Below, piece after piece: positions 22,141 through 33,176 of a DNA stretch of 64,000 nt; position 1 is the first letter of the stretch, and each line of letters begins with the position of its first letter. The notes beneath the pieces are model-generated. The model searched no databases and was not told where the DNA came from. It saw only the letters and a list, made by a program, of their open reading frames with translations. The position numbers and the translations under genes are program-made. This DNA is from Tribonema minus (lineage: Eukaryota; Sar; Xanthophyceae; Tribonematales; Tribonemataceae), in contig JAFCMP010000212.1 of NCBI GenBank assembly GCA_017506865.1, positions 124,001 through 188,000 on the forward strand, written 5' to 3'.

Positions 22141-23303
22141 TAACCAACCCCCCCCCTGACCTAAATGAGGGTTGCTTCGCAAGAGAAAAGAAGAGGTGAG
22201 ACAGCCGCTGCAATGGTGCGATTCGCAGTGCGCCATCATCAAAGAAAGGCGTAACTGCCGCACGAGCATGCGCACGCAGTAACTTCAACAGAGTGAAATT
22301 GCGAAGCAGGACTCGTCACAGGGCTTCCTGGATGACGAGCGGAGGTGGACAGAGAAGCAAGGACACTGCTACAACGCGACGTTTTACTTGAACCTACTTC
22401 AGCTTCAACTTCAAGCACTGCATCTGACGTCACATGCAAAGTCTGAGACATCTATCGTGTCAGAGGGCGAACACCTGCTCCTCAGCTGTCAGAGTGCAAA
22501 TGCAAGAGCACGCACCGCGCAGGCATGGTACCATCAACAATTGTTGAGCTGCGTCACGGACGCTGGATGTGCTGCTCTAGAGGGTATACCCAATAGTCAT
22601 GGAGGAAGTGAAACACGAGTAGCAAAACGCCGAACTGCGCACACACCCCAAAACGCTTTGCGGGCCCGCATTGCAGCCTCAAGAGTGCTTAGCCAAGCTT
22701 GTTAGGATCCTACATTGAGTGAAGTAGCAAATACATATGTGGCGTTCACACTTTGCACGGCGATTGATCGGGCCTTGGGGTGTAGGCTGAGGTTTATAGT
22801 ACCTAACCCTAACCCTAACCCTAATCCTGACAGGCACAGTCGAAGTTTCAGCTTGAAGTATAGCTAGGTGAAGTCAATACTTCGGAGTACGTGTATTGTG
22901 TCGCGCAGGCCATGAGTGAACGCATCCAGAGCACTGAGGTAACCAATTGCATTCGAGATCCTGCTGAAAGCTCCTGGGGGTAACCTTTATGAAACAGGCA
23001 GGATCGTGTCTGAGCGTGTCAACCCTAACCAAGCCCTAGCTAAGCTGTGTGCTCACTGAATCAGGGTGCGAGCAAGGCCCAGCCAATACATGAGTGCATG
23101 AACAACTTGTATCCACTACATATATTCATGATGCTTCTACAGCATGCGAACGCCGGTCATTGAGCTATACCGATAACCCAACCTCAAGACCTAAGAATAG
23201 GGTTCACAACAACCCTGCCTGCAAGATTGCATAATGAGAGCGTAGAGCTAGCCTGCAATGACCTGTGCCTCTGATGCTAACACCCTAACCCAACTGCACA
23301 ACC
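22141..23303. other. Gene-free spacer with telomere-like islands
   Basis: Carries a clean CTAACCCTAACCCTAACCC run at 22803-22823 and scattered CCCTAA words (23021-23035, 23280-23307). The frames here (for example plus 22388-22705) show no family resemblance. Likely intron or intergenic sequence of the decayed gene complex. Confidence 0.45.
22803..22823. repeat. Interstitial (CCCTAA)n run
   Basis: Three and a half uninterrupted CCCTAA units, the TTAGGG telomere type, with a near unit on the right. Confidence 0.85.
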
Positions 23304-23316
23304 CTAATTCATGTAC

Positions 23317-23609
23317 CTGTTGATGATGCGAGCTGCCTCCTGCGCCTCCACCAGCGCGTGCCGCAGCAAACACTCTTGCAGTTGCCTGCCTCCCTTGTCA
23401 CCGTGGTACACCGTGCGTCTCACTGGACGGGGGCAACGCGGCGTGCAGTTGACGTCAGAGCCGGACCTGACGAAGCACATAAGGTTGAAGTGAAGGTCCG
23501 CAAAGTCTGTGCTACGATGAATTTTTGCTGCAATCATGCCGTTCGTAGACGACATAAGCCGAATAGTGAGAATACTGGAGGAAACCCTCGCTGCTGAGGA
23601 TGGGGTCAA
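23317..23609 (-). pseudogene. Exon-like segment of unknown or decayed gene
   Basis: The minus frame is open from 23609 and ends in GGRQLQECLLRHALVEAQEA then ARIINR, before a donor (AACAG before GTACAT). The amphipathic helix-like end and donor look exonic, but the start of the exon is not clear and no family was recognised. It lies between the cyclase exon at 24.7 kb and the exon at 21.9 kb on the same strand. Confidence 0.3.
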
Positions 23610-24309
23610 GGGCTAGAGACGAGAAACCGTAACCCGCACCTGTATCATCAGCGCACTTGTGTTGACATGTTGTTGGGTGAAGGACGCCTCGCAGGACACC
23701 TGGTATCGCGCCCTACAGGGCTGATGAACTCGGTAGCTATAAATCAACCGTACTTTCAAGTTCATCAACTTCTGCAGCGCAACATAATCAGCTCAAGTGC
23801 AAAATTGAAGTGTATCAATTGACGCGGGTCATATGTTTACACTTCGCGTACTGCAAGTACCTCGTCAGAGTCGGCAAGCAAGTGTTCAGCCACCCCAACC
23901 ACTGCTACTGAACACGAACATATCATTCATGGCAACTTTGCCAGTCCTGGTGTCATGAGCTCATGTCATCCATTGCTGCATTTGTATGGCGGCTTCATTG
24001 ATGCATCACTTGTAAAGCAGCACTGCAAACTGGCGTGACTGACACACATTAGCAGATGTATGAATATGAATACTTTGAGTACATTCCTACACTGGGTGCG
24101 CAAAATTCATCAAGAACGCAAGCACGATCGCAGCCGCCGGTGGCTGCCGGTAATGCAAGGCACAGCTTGCGCCATAAAGGCCCTGTGTAAACATCACACC
24201 ATGGCTTCAAGTTCAAGTTGTGTCCTACATGTACCTCGAAGTACACACGTACTCAACAAACAACTGATGCTCATTATACTTGAAGCACGCGCAGCAAAGT
24301 TCACAATTG

Positions 24310-24709
24310 AAGTACACCTCATCTTCAGCTCTGAGGCAGAACTCGCTCTTTTGCCGCAGAGCGACATCTGGAAGTACATGTGCACTCGACGAAAGTATTC
24401 GGTGCTGATACCTGAAGCACTGTGCCCACAGGTCCACGGTTGAAGTGCACCCCACCTGAGCGCTGAGGCAGAACTCGCGCTGGCCGCTGAGCCGCACCTC
24501 AAAGTTCATGTGCACTTCACAAAGTAGGTACGCTGATACTTGAAGCACTGCGCAGCAAAAGTTGATACTTGAAGTACACCTCATCCTGAGCGCTGAGGCA
24601 GAACTCGTTCTTTCCGCAGAGCTACGCCTCGAAGCACATGTGCACGCCACGAAGTGTGGATACTCATATTGAAGTGCGCAACCAAGTTCACAATTGAAGT
24701 ACGCCTCAC
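24310..24709. repeat. Tandem array of cyclase exon 3'-end plus donor (about 128-bp unit)
   Basis: TGAGGCAGAAC recurs at 24332, 24464, 24594 and 24718, spaced 132, 130 and 124 bp. On the minus strand each unit reads GAGTTCTGCCTCAGCGCTCAG-like sequence, i.e. the last codons (FCLSAQ) of the cyclase exon at 24710-24832 and its splice border. Each unit also keeps a diverged copy of the exon middle. The minus 141-aa frame here is a by-product. Confidence 0.78.
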
Positions 24710-24832
24710 CTGAGCGCTGAGGCAGAACACGCTCTTGCCGCTGAGCTCCTGCGCCACGGCGAGCTGCTCAATGACGGGGCCGCACACGAACATCTTCCAC
24801 TCCTTCTTGTTGTTGAACCCGATGCCGCCGAC
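24710..24832 (-). pseudogene. Class III nucleotide cyclase-like exon
   Basis: Acceptor GGTGTTAG, donor AGCGCTCAG before GTGAGG, 41 codons. It reads VGGIGFNNKKEWKMFVCGPV then IEQLAVAQELSGKSVFCLSA. The spaced pattern GG..FN...W..FV.G..IEQ...A is typical of the C-terminal part of class III cyclase domains of the soluble (sAC/ADCY10-like) type. It continues the fragment at 26083-26257 on the same strand. Flanked on both sides by arrays made of its own borders. Confidence 0.6.
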
Positions 24833-25195
24833 CTAACACCAGGGGGGGGGGAGGCGCGTCACACATGAAGTTAGCCATGAAGTTAGACATGAAGTTACTC
24901 ACACGAACGTCTCCCACGGTCCAACTTGTTGTTGAACACCATGCCGCCGACCTGACGCCAGGGGGGGGGGGCGTCACACATGAAGTTAGCCATGAAGTTA
25001 GCCATGAAGTTAGACATGAAGTTTCTCACACAAACGTCTTTCACTCCTTGTTGTTGAACACGATGCCGCTGACCTGGCAGGGGTGTCACACTTGTTAGTC
25101 ACGAGGTTTGTCATGTGTGCTGTGTTTCATCTTGAGTGTCTCCCACTCCGTCCTGCTGTTGAACACGATGCCGCCGACCTGACGCCAGGCAGGGG
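24780..25195. repeat. Tandem array of cyclase exon 5'-border (about 117-bp unit)
   Basis: GATGCCG(C)(C/T)GACCT recurs at about 24821, 24943, 25062 and 25171 (spacing 122, 119, 109). On the minus strand every unit has an acceptor AG followed by GT(C)(G/A)GCGGCAT.G.GTTCAACA, the start of the cyclase exon, and most continue to a GTGTGAGT donor-like site. Spacers hold CATGAAGTTAG micro-repeats and poly-G runs. Confidence 0.78.
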
Positions 25196-25384
25196 CAGGG
25201 GCGTCACACACGCAAGTTAGTCATGGGAGCTGTGTATTTGTATCAATGCCTGCCCTGAAAACTGGGGGGATGTGCAGTGGGGGGGGGAGGGCCGTCGAGG
25301 CCGACCGCAGGCTGGAGCTGACAAGCTCAGCTCGTCGAGCAGTATACCGCCGCACTGGCACGCCGCGAGCGCCACCAGCACGAG

Positions 25385-25715
25385 TCCGTCACCGGCGCCG
25401 CGCCGAGCATCGCCTGCAGCGGCGGCGGCGGGTTTCGAACTGCACTATTCGGTGTTGCGAGCGGAGGAACTGGAGGATTCGTTCGGCATGCGATCGAGGG
25501 TTAAGGAATGTAGGGTATGTAGGGGCTGGCAGCGCATGACACCATGCGCTCCTGTCCGTCACCGGCGCTGCGCCGAGCATCTCCTGTAGCGGTGGCAGCA
25601 GCGGTGGGATTCAGACTGTAGTTTTGGGCGTCGTGCGTGGAGGAACTGGCGGGTTCGCTGGGCACGAGATGAGGGTGAGGGTATGTAGGTATGTAGGGGC
25701 TGGCAGCGCCTGACA
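25385..25715. repeat. About 170-bp tandem duplication
   Basis: GTCCGTCACCGGCGC.GCGCCGAGCAT occurs at about 25385 and 25554, and GGTATGTAGGGGCTGGCAGC at about 25513 and 25690, giving two diverged copies. The first copy has an open plus frame containing LHYSVLRAEELEDSFG, with no recognised family. Confidence 0.7.
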
Positions 25716-25830
25716 TGGAGTGCATGCCAAGCAGCGCATGTCGCGATGCGGCCTGCACTGGCTATCGCACAGGAGTCTGGGTTAGCGTACTGCTAGGGTT
25801 TAGGTAGGGCAAGAGCGGTAGCTCACTTAC

Positions 25831-25864
25831 CGCCAGGGCGACGAGCTCGGCGTTGTACACAAGT
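25831..25864 (-). pseudogene. Partial cyclase exon-end copy (third)
   Basis: The minus strand reads LVYNAELVALA before a GTAAGT donor, a diverged partial copy of the exon end LMVVYDAE seen at 26083-26257 and 25894-25955. Confidence 0.45.
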
Positions 25865-25893
25865 AGGGTCAAGGCTAGGGTTAGGGTACTCAC

Positions 25894-25955
25894 GCGCCAC
25901 CAAGCGCTGCCCTGGGCGTCGTACACGACCATGAGCGCGTCGCCCGCGAAGCACT
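25894..25955 (-). pseudogene. Partial cyclase exon-end copy (second)
   Basis: The minus strand reads KCFAGDALMVVYDAQGSAWW before a GTGAGT donor. K..AGDALM is the metal-binding Asp motif of class III cyclases. It repeats the end of the 26083-26257 segment without that copy's frameshift. Confidence 0.55.
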
Positions 25956-26082
25956 TTTTATTTTCTAATGCACGTCACGGCCATGTCAGGGTCAGGGTCA
26001 GGACCAAAGACATTTGGCTCGCCTGCCAGGTTTAAGCTCAAAACGTTAGGGTTAGCGTTAAGAAATACGGCGGCAGCTCACC

Positions 26083-26257
26083 TGGCGCCGCACGATGCCG
26101 CTCGGCATCGTACACGACCATGAGCGCATCGCCCCCTAAGCACTTGACGTCATGCCCGTGCCGCAGATGTACGACAGCAGCTCGTTGAAGTAGCCGTTGA
26201 TGATCGTCCAGAACTTCTCGATGCCCGCGGGCCCGTTGGACGCGAAGCCATGAAGCC
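26083..26257 (-). pseudogene. Class III nucleotide cyclase-like exon, frameshifted
   Basis: The minus strand reads LHGFASNGPAGIEKFWTIIN then GYFNELLSYICGTG, matching the helical region before the second metal-binding Asp of sAC-type class III cyclases. The frame then breaks (a stop follows MTSSA), and the continuation GDALMVVYDAERHRAAPG is found in another frame before a GTGAGC donor. A short deletion around 26140-26150 explains this. The first catalytic Asp region should lie further upstream but was not found. Active cyclases make cAMP from ATP; this copy is very probably dead. Confidence 0.62.
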
Positions 26258-26298
26258 GCTCACGACTGCGCGGCAACGGCAGCGGCGGCAGCGCTCAG

Positions 26299-26366
26299 AT
26301 GTTGAAGATGACCGCAGCCGTCTACTTCAAGAAGCCATCAATTATTAAGGAACTGGTGCGCTTCTG
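26299..26366 (+). CDS. Possible short exon of unknown gene
   Basis: Between an acceptor (GCGCTCAG) and a donor (CTTCTG before GTAAGC) the plus strand reads MLKMTAAVYFKKPSIIKELV. No neighbour or family supports it, and the region is GC-rich, so it may be chance. Confidence 0.2.
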
Positions 26367-26369
26367 GTA

Positions 26370-29300
26370 AGCTTACCACCGTGCGCTGGCATGCAGGTGC
26401 TATTCAGCGCACATTAGTTGCAGCGTCATGTGCGCCTGTGTCGTATGCGCTGCCTGCAAAATCATCGGGGTATTGGTACCATTTCTTCACAAAACGTGTT
26501 GCATGTAGATGCACAAACATTGCCGGATGTTTGTGAACTGGTGATTTGAATGCATATATGCTAGCGGATTCAACATACGAAGAAAGAACACTTACAGAGA
26601 CACTACATGAGCTTGCACAACAGAGTTTTGGTCACAACCAAAACAGTGCCGCACCTGAAAGCGCACCATAACAATAATACTTGTAGGCAAAGCCTATGGG
26701 CCTGCGAACGAAGCTGACGTGATCAGTGCCGGCCCATAACCTCCGGTCAATCCTGCTCTGATGTTAAAGCTGGTGTGTTACAGAATGAAGTGTTGGTGGA
26801 TTGTATTTGATTTAGTACTTCATTGAATGATAAGTGATACAGCAACCAACTACAGGTACTAGTACACAATAGTTTGACAGAGTCTTGACGGATAATTTTA
26901 GTGTTCGATTTCCACTGTTGAGATAACGCAACAGTCCAGCTGGTGCCCCGTAGACTCTCACTGACAGAATGCCCGGTGCTGCACTACGCGTACGTTCAAG
27001 TCCTGCTTTATCTACTGCCCATGATAGTATGTTTGCCATACACAGACGCATCAGATGATTATGGTAATACCCGGTCACAGTAACTGTACAAACCCACCAG
27101 CCAGCCAGATCTGCATTGCACGGCATGCTTGAGCAGCACCTGGTGCCGCAGTGCTGCGTTCCATGGTATAGCCATGCCAGAGGCAGCGTGAAGGCATACC
27201 ACGGCAGTGCACTACTAGCAGCAGCAGTGCACTGCAGTGCACTGAGCGCACTCAGGCTGCAGTGGCACTGGGGCGGTTGCTCTGCAATGAAGCCGAACCG
27301 GACATGCACAGTGCTGCCTAAGGTGGAAGAGGATTATGCCGAGGTCCACTTCAGTTACATCAGTGCTCTTTGCATAACCTCCTCGAGTCTCCTTAATCCT
27401 TACCCTGCTGCTTCTTGCCTTCAAGATAGTGCATAACCTCGTCGACCACAGTGGCTCGCACAATGGTCATACATGCAGAACAGGACCGAGCAGGACAGTC
27501 ACTCCTGGCACCATCATCATGGCTGGAAGTGTAGCTGGTCCCACCTAGAAGCGCCAGTAGCACACGCGCCTTTCTACTTCAGTGCTGCAACATGGTTTGC
27601 ATCCCGAAACCCTGACAGCTGTCTGAGACTCCCCGATGGCCACTGCTGAGAAGCCAGCCACCATGGCTGCAAAGCTGCTAGTCCTTCACTTTCGATCGCT
27701 GTATGGCATAAGCCAGCGGCATGCGAGGCTACCGTGTTTCTTTGCTCTCAAACTCAAAAGTAAATTTCCCAGGAAACTTCCAATTGTCGAACACAAACAA
27801 ACAAACAAACTGGGGGTCGCCTTCCCGGCACATACGCGCACGCGCGCGCGGCCTGAATTCTCGCTCTGCTCTGCAAGGCCAGGGGCCCTGCTGCGAGCTT
27901 CGCTCGCAGATAATTGGATGCTGCGCCTGTCTCCAGCCTCAAATATGTTGTAAAACAGATCTTTCTGCGAGCAGGGCAGTGACACAAAAGCGAGGACGTG
28001 GGAGAAGAGAGAGGACAGATCAGAAGCACATCAACCATTTGCATCAATGACTTCATGGCTCTGAAACTATTGCCAGCTGCGCGCCAGCTCACCAGTGAAC
28101 CAGCACATAGCAGCAGGAGAGGCTGGGCACACGCTTTGCATGCTGGCACAGCCAGAAGAACCAGCGAGCTTACAGCAGCAGCAAAGTTCAACAAGTTCAA
28201 CAGCAAAAACACCTGCAGGTGACAGGCACTCTCGACATCAGAGAGCTGAGGCAGCCTCTCCATGATGATTTGAGGACTCTTAATGGTCTCCGGCCTCAAT
28301 GTATTAGCTGATCCGTAATCTCCTTGCCCGCCGGCGGTCCATAGCTTTTAATGCGCCGCCTGTCAAGCAGGCTCAACTTCGTGTTTGCCAACACACCACA
28401 CAGCGAAAGCCCTGCATGCGCTGATGCGGGCACTCTCCCAGTGCAATGTTTGCTTTCAATTCCGGCAGATGTCGCTGCAGCAGCTGCGAGCCTTGCGCTG
28501 TTATCGTGAGGCCTTGAAATCTCTACATGAGCAAAGATCGTTGATTGGATGGCTTGGTTGCCGACTGTACCCGTCTCCAGGTGTGACGGCCATGTAGCTA
28601 TCGAAGTCAGTTTTTCCGCACTGCTGCACAGCACCTGCTCTTCTCGCATCACAAGGCGTCCGTGCCAGTTGCTAAAAACTTCGAAGAATTCACACAGATC
28701 ACCAACTTCAAAAAAGTGTTGAAGTGGACCGGAAGAATTGAAAATTCTCGTCTGCCCGAAAAACCGAGGCAAGTGAGGAAGATGTCGCAGGAGCAGCACA
28801 GCAGCTGGCGGAGCACACGACACACAAAGGCGCAAGTTAAGCAGCTGCGCGCAAGAAGCTTAGGAGGGAGCTGCTCGGTATGGTGCATGGAGTGATTGCC
28901 AGCGGGTGCCTAAAATTTCAGCACCTGTGTGTACGTTGCACAGCGTGTTCTGCTTACTACAACAGGCAACAAGGATGCACGTCAACTTCTTTGAAGTGTG
29001 AATGGCTGTAATGCCAAATAGCAGGGGTGTGCTCGTTTCTGAACCCCTACACCGGCATTCGCAGCGCAAGTTATCCGTAGAAATAGACGCTTTCCAGAAG
29101 TATACAGTGGCGTCGCAGAGGCAGGTGCAGCATGCAGATGGCTTGCGCAAGCGGCATCATCAAAGCACGTTTCACTTGAGTTAAAGGTGCATGTGATCTG
29201 CATCACTTCTACATTTGGGGTTATGGCACATACTTCTCATGCGCAAGCAGGATACGGCTGCTGGCTGATGTGCTCACGTTGTGCAAGGCACTCAGTAGTA

Positions 29301-31830
29301 TCCTCGCTCCATCTAGTACGTGCCAATCAAGCTCTCACCGACGCACATACTCCTGTAACTTCCTACCTGCAGCCTATGATTATCTTGCATAACTTCAGAT
29401 CAACGGTAGGCTTGAGTATTTATTGTTGCGTCACCGAGACACGAAAGGGTGTCGCGTAAGCAGTTGTATTGCAAGCAGCATGTCGAAGTGTGTTGCTTTT
29501 AAATCATAGTTGTGACAAGACCTTGTTGTCGCTGCTACATCCGTGATAGCTAGCGGCGGTAGACAAAGCATTATCATGTACAGCACCAGCACCATGAGCC
29601 TGAGCAGCAGCAATGACTGTATGACTGTAATGTGAACATTGATGTTTGCCTGAGCATATGATACCGACACAAAACTAGCAAGCAGGATACATGCCGGTCA
29701 AGCAAGACTTTGAGGTCGTTGGTCAAGGTCAACATTATATTATGCTGATTGAATTGCCGTACAATGACAGTACCTCCTTATCAGGCCTGACAAAGTATTG
29801 TGCTGCAATACATAATTATAGGTGCTGCATACCGCTGCTGCATGTAGAGGGTACAAATCACCGAGGGTCTCACACAACCTGCACGCCCTGATCGCTTTGG
29901 CAGGCCCGATGTCCGCAAGACTGGTGACCAGAAGCGCAAGCGCATGAACAGCTCGGCCTGCTGGCGCGACCTTGCGAGCGGCACAGTCTGCATACGAGGG
30001 GGTGCATGGCTATTTGCAACATCAGCAGGAATGGCTGCATCGAGCTGATGCAGCCGTCGCGGCTCACGTCGGGCATATGGCATCCAACAGCTATGGTCCA
30101 TCACGCATGAGAGGTTGTGACGTCACTGGCAGGGTGAACACCTCTACATTCTGCTGCTGCAAGCCTGCATGAAGTGATCATCTGGAGCTGTGAAAAGGTG
30201 GGGCACACCACACGCACGTAATAGTCATTGAGTACCAAAAGCTCATTGCGCAACAAAGGAGGGCGCGCAATTTGGCTTCCGCCTACCACTTGAAGCCAAA
30301 GTGACGGGGGGGGAGGGGGGGGGGGGGGGGGGGGTTGTAAGACTACAATGCACACGCACCGCATGCTTTTCAGCTGCAGGGAAGAGAGGGCGGGGGGGCG
30401 GTTCACAGCGTTTCAAGCTCCACTTTTCCACCATGCGTCTCATCACTGCATGCGCAGCAGCCCCTGCCAACCCTAGGCACCGCGGCTGAAGCGAGTTCAG
30501 TATGTCGCCATGTAGGAGCTTGCCACTGTGGGGCAAGGCAGAGGCCGCCTGAGGTGTACACATCTGCAGATCTGTATCAATCAATAGACTGCGCCCGAAT
30601 GGCATTACATATATCTCCGCTCTGCGCGATATGCAATCGTGTACACGTGTATCACTGCTGCCATGTCCCAATCAATGCTTGTTGCATACACCATGGACAA
30701 GCATAGTGTGGCAGCACATGCTCAACGGCAACGAGATCTTTGTGCTGAACAAGCACTTCAGGGCTGATATTGACACCTATTCTATACCGCACTTGAGGCA
30801 CACCTTGTAGAGTGAATTGCGTGTGGTATCGTGACTGCTGGTTGCCAGTGCAGTGCTGGCTGCTGCAGAAAAGTGTTGGCGTATCAGTTCAAACTGGACG
30901 CGCATAGTTCTTGCCGCAAAATGTCTGCATGCGTGTGCTACTTGAACTTGGAAGTCGAAGGTGTTGATTGCGGTTGTATTTGTAAAATGTTAGGCTGGTA
31001 CAGTACGTTTACACATCGTATCATGAATTATGATTGATCTCATATGCAGCACTGCTCTGCGCATCGCTTCAGCATCATCTCCTTCAGAGTCAACCATGCA
31101 CCACATCAAGTTGACGTTGTGCCCCACCTTCAACTTCAAGGTAAATACTTACTTCAACTCCCAGATGAAGTTTCAGTTAACTAAACCAATGGCGCCACAG
31201 TCCTCAACCTGCACCAGCCCAGACCCCAGCCCTAGCCCCATGTCCAGGGTTACCGTATTCTACATCTAGGGCTACAGATGAGATCATTGTTCTGCTAAGC
31301 TGCAGCATCCAATACGACCAGAGCCTTTCTATGCCCCTCGCGGCGCAGATGGTGTGAAAAATACCCAGCAAGCAGGGATGCGCGAAAAACACATTGAGCA
31401 GGGCCGGCCCATGGCGCGCATAACGGCAAGGGTAGGCGTGTCATTGACCTTATGGCCTGTTGCCCTTTCAGAGGGGGCGCAATTCTATAGGGTGTGCTTC
31501 AAGAGGCCTTCCAGCCCCTTCTGGAGGGCCTCGACCTTCCCGATGGGGCATGCAGTGCTCAGAGGCACAGACCTTTCGCACAGCGACACAGGCCTTCCCG
31601 CAATGAGCAAGTGCAGCAAAAGCAGCCCGGGGACGTGGCCAGCGCATGCATACGATTTGCGTATGAAAACGAGTGCGCGCATTCAGCAGCAGGCCTTGCC
31701 GTACCCTGACAAGGCCTCCAGGAAGACCTTATACGGGCCCTGCAAGGCCTTGCACAAGGGCACCCCCCTTGTAACCCCCCCCCCCCGTGCCTACCTGTGT
31801 AGGGGGGGCTCAAGGTGGCAGTGACCCCCT
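26370..31830. other. Long stretch without a confident gene
   Basis: About 5.5 kb. Overlapping frames of 140-180 codons occur on the minus strand at 26812-27309, 27754-28299, 28296-28835 and 30243-30671, but none has a known motif, a clear splice pattern or codon evidence over the opposite strand. Plus 28662-28895 (Lys/Arg-rich) and plus 29880-30050 (GRPDVRKTGDQKRKRMNSS) look slightly coding-like and cannot be assigned. Includes ACAA (27796-27811) and GCGCGC microsatellites and a poly-G tract at 30305-30334. Confidence 0.4.
30305..30334. repeat. Poly-G tract
   Basis: About 29 nearly pure G residues (one A), followed by TTGTAAG. A possible G-quadruplex former; length may be unreliable in assembly. 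Confidence 0.85.
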
Positions 31831-31837
31831 GGTGCTA

Positions 31838-32480
31838 TAAGGCTGGTTTTCATAGGGCCAGAAACTGGCCTCCAGAAACAGCCATTCTTGGTGTGCGTTT
31901 TCTGGTTTACATTTTTTCAGCCAGTTTTCAAGCGTGCGCGTCAGAAAACCGCGGCCTAACCCCAACCCTAAGGCGGATTCCAAAGGTTAGAGGCCTGAAG
32001 GTGGTTGCAGGAGCTAGCGGCACGCAAGCCTGACCCGCGTGGCCGTAAACGCGTGGACACGCTGATACCATCATGGAGTTCGGCTTGGCCAGCTGCGGCG
32101 CTCTAACTCGTTGCCTGGCGTGTGTTGCGCCAACCACAGACCCCATGTCAGCTACCGCACACAGCGGAGAGCGCTGGAAGTGCGCTGTCCGTTGGCATAC
32201 CACTATAAATAGTCAAACTACACCACTGCACACGCCGCCGCGCCCTCCAACGCCCGTTAACAGCCGAGTACACCGTGCCAGGCTCGTTTTTCTTTTTTCC
32301 AGCCCTCCGCGCAGAACCGAGAATTGATTTTGTCCATTTTCCGAGGTATTACGAAAAATAAATTGGCCGAAAACGGTCAGAACCGCTCCTATGAAAGAGG
32401 TACTGTATCCGAAAAATGGGCGCAACGCTTGGGGTCGAAGGGGTTTCCAGGCATCATTTTCGGCCTCTATGAAAAGGCTA
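31838..32480. mobile_element. Possible TIR element
   Basis: The left stretch GGCTGGTTTTCATAGGGCC and the complement of the right stretch around 32462-32492 (AGCCTTTTCATAGAGGCC) can be aligned over about 40 bp with gaps. Further TTTTC/GAAAA words lie inside each end. No clean target duplication was identified, so the call is tentative. Confidence 0.3.
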
Positions 32481-32952
32481 GTTTTCATCAGGCTAGTTTT
32501 TAAATGCTCAGAAATTCAGTGTAAAGCAGCATTTGACGCACGTTTAAAAACCTCTTTGCTGAGGTGGGAGCGATGGTCTCTCACCCGCTTTGAGCGCAGC
32601 TTACCCCTAGGCTTGCTAGCCTCCTCTACACTATGGGTATGGGTCCCTCGCCCCCTACCTCCGGAGGATCAAGGGAGGGCGTTGCGTTCCTTGTGAAGTT
32701 CATGTCCAAGTTCAACATGGGATCTCCAGATCCTGAGCAAAAACAAGCAAAAAAAACAGGATCCCTTTTGCTGCTTATTTATTTCCAAGCATTACCAGTG
32801 ATCTCACTGACACGCATATCATCACAGTTGAGCAGAAGTCGATTTGAAGGGTTCGCACCTGTGGGTCTCGTTCTCAGTTCAGCCTGAGGGTTGTTTCTCG
32901 CCATCTAAATGTATACGTGAGCATCGCAAGGCTGATGCCACCTAGTACATTC
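32481..32952. other. Spacer before the retrotransposon cluster
   Basis: No gene. The segment about 32770-32873 (TATTTATTTCC...GAGCAGAAGTC...AGGGTTCGCACCTGTGGGTC) recurs diverged at 36290-36380, so similar sequence brackets the retrotransposon cluster in direct orientation. Confidence 0.5.
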
Positions 32953-33172
32953 TGGGGGGGGGGCACATGGAGGAGGACGTAGGGGAGGACCCCGAGATGC
33001 CATTTGGCGGCGGCGGCGTTTGAGTGGTTGTCGTTGCGACACTTTCAGACTGTCATACGACATGTAGATTCTTTACAGCTAGATGCCAATCATCTGGGCT
33101 TTTTCGCGCCCTGTGCGAGAATTAATAAAAAGTACATTCTGCGCGCGCCCTGAGCGAGAATCAATAAAAAGT
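32953..33172 (+). mobile_element. RLE-type non-LTR retrotransposon, 3' tail only (copy A)
   Basis: 32953-33141 is nearly identical to 35203-35391, the last codons and 3' UTR of copy B (GGCACATGGAGGAGGACGTA ... GCGAGAATTAATAAAAAGTA). A further tail repeat (CGCCCTGAGCGAGAATCAAT...AAAAAGTACA) follows at 33142-33172. The 5' end is missing, as is usual after target-primed reverse transcription. Confidence 0.82.
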
Positions 33173-33176
33173 ACAC

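Noticed and set aside
24225..24650. 141-codon minus frame rich in Ser/Cys
   Set aside because: A by-product of the four-copy array of exon ends; the units contain splice borders, not continuous coding.
27754..28835. Two adjacent 180-codon minus frames
   Set aside because: No family resemblance or consistent splice pattern; GC-rich sequence is open in several frames here. Kept only as an unassigned region.
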